A stretch of 23,165 nucleotides of DNA from positions 1 to 23,165 of the forward strand of contig JAACFD010000006.1 in NCBI GenBank assembly GCA_009937555.1. The letters are read 5' to 3'. Shown in pieces: positions 23,106-23,165 of this stretch (position 1 is the first letter of the stretch; every line of letters starts with the position of its first letter). The notes below the pieces were generated by a model, which had not been told where the DNA came from, ran no database searches, and was given only the letters and a program-made list of their open reading frames with translations. A program made the translations under genes and the position numbers. This DNA is from Chlamydiales bacterium. GTDB taxonomy: Bacteria; Chlamydiota; Chlamydiia; Chlamydiales; JAACFD01.

Positions 23106-23165
23106 TTAAAGGTCAATCTGTTTTAAAGCTGCTTTTGCAGCATTTTGCTGAGCTTCCTTTTTAGA
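23106..23165 (-). CDS. rnc: Ribonuclease III, C-terminal end (partial)
   Basis: Only the last 19 codons and the stop are in the window. They read SKKEAQQNAAKAALKQIDL, which fits the final helix of a double-stranded RNA-binding domain (usual pattern 'SKKxAexxAAxxAL'). The rest lies beyond position 23165. Order with radA and hemC, as in Chlamydia, supports RNase III over other dsRBD proteins. A 55-bp gap separates it from radA with no terminator. Confidence 0.75.
   Translation of the reverse strand, partial: SKKEAQQNAAKAALKQIDL

Noticed and set aside
1..23165. Mobile elements, CRISPR arrays, tRNA or rRNA genes, defence systems
   Set aside because: No transposase or integrase frame, no regularly spaced repeats, no tRNA-like fold and no defence gene was seen; nearly all the sequence is accounted for by the genes listed.

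Overview
The window looks like chromosome of a member of the Chlamydiota, most likely a non-Chlamydiaceae ("environmental") lineage. Three things point there. First, the gene order nqrBCDE ... gcvH ... lplA-clpC ... paired ptsN-dut-accD, and rnc-radA-hemC, matches blocks I remember from Chlamydia trachomatis. Second, there is an HTH-PtsN / PtsN pair. Third, HemC is short. DNA is AT-rich throughout and coding is dense. The complete glycine cleavage set (gcvT, gcvH, gcvP) is why I favour an environmental lineage, since C. trachomatis as I remember it keeps only the H protein. The lineage call is inference, not a database result.

Layout. 1-1544 (-): the N-terminal 514 codons of a large envelope protein with an N-terminal membrane anchor, cut by the window edge, possibly AsmA/TamB-like. 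1706-6212 (+): a lipoprotein, then nqrB-nqrC-nqrD-nqrE, four of the six subunits of the Na+-translocating NADH:quinone reductase; nqrA and nqrF are not here. 6359-6631 (+): an unrecognised 90-residue ORF with a very strong ribosome binding site, overlapping the 3' end of gcvP tail to tail. 6583-14842 (-): in transcription order, a lipoate ligase, a degenerate SerB-like HAD protein, a membrane-anchored PpiD/SurA-like chaperone, then gcvT-gcvH-gcvP. 15070-17583 (+): clpC, divergent from the lipoate ligase across a 227-bp regulatory region. 17580-23165 (-): in transcription order rnc (3' end only), radA, hemC, hemD, accD, dut, ptsN, HTH-ptsN.

How it fits together. The lipoate ligase can charge the H protein encoded in the same run, so the 6583-14842 block reads as a lipoate-to-glycine-cleavage unit with two envelope/unknown genes inserted. 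The Nqr block supplies sodium-coupled respiration. The right-hand block is housekeeping: RNA processing, DNA repair, tetrapyrrole and fatty-acid precursor synthesis, dUTP removal, and nitrogen-PTS-type regulation. Several promoter-like elements with 17-bp spacers can be placed: before the lipoprotein, before the PpiD-like gene (with a perfect palindrome in the spacer), before clpC (inverted repeat over the -35) and before accD (overlapping the hemD stop).

I see no mobile element, CRISPR array, tRNA, rRNA, defence locus or obviously new multi-gene system. The less ordinary points are the HemC without its cofactor-binding domain, the degenerate HAD protein, the altered flavin-attachment motif in NqrB, the small overlapping ORF, and the two palindrome-bearing promoters.
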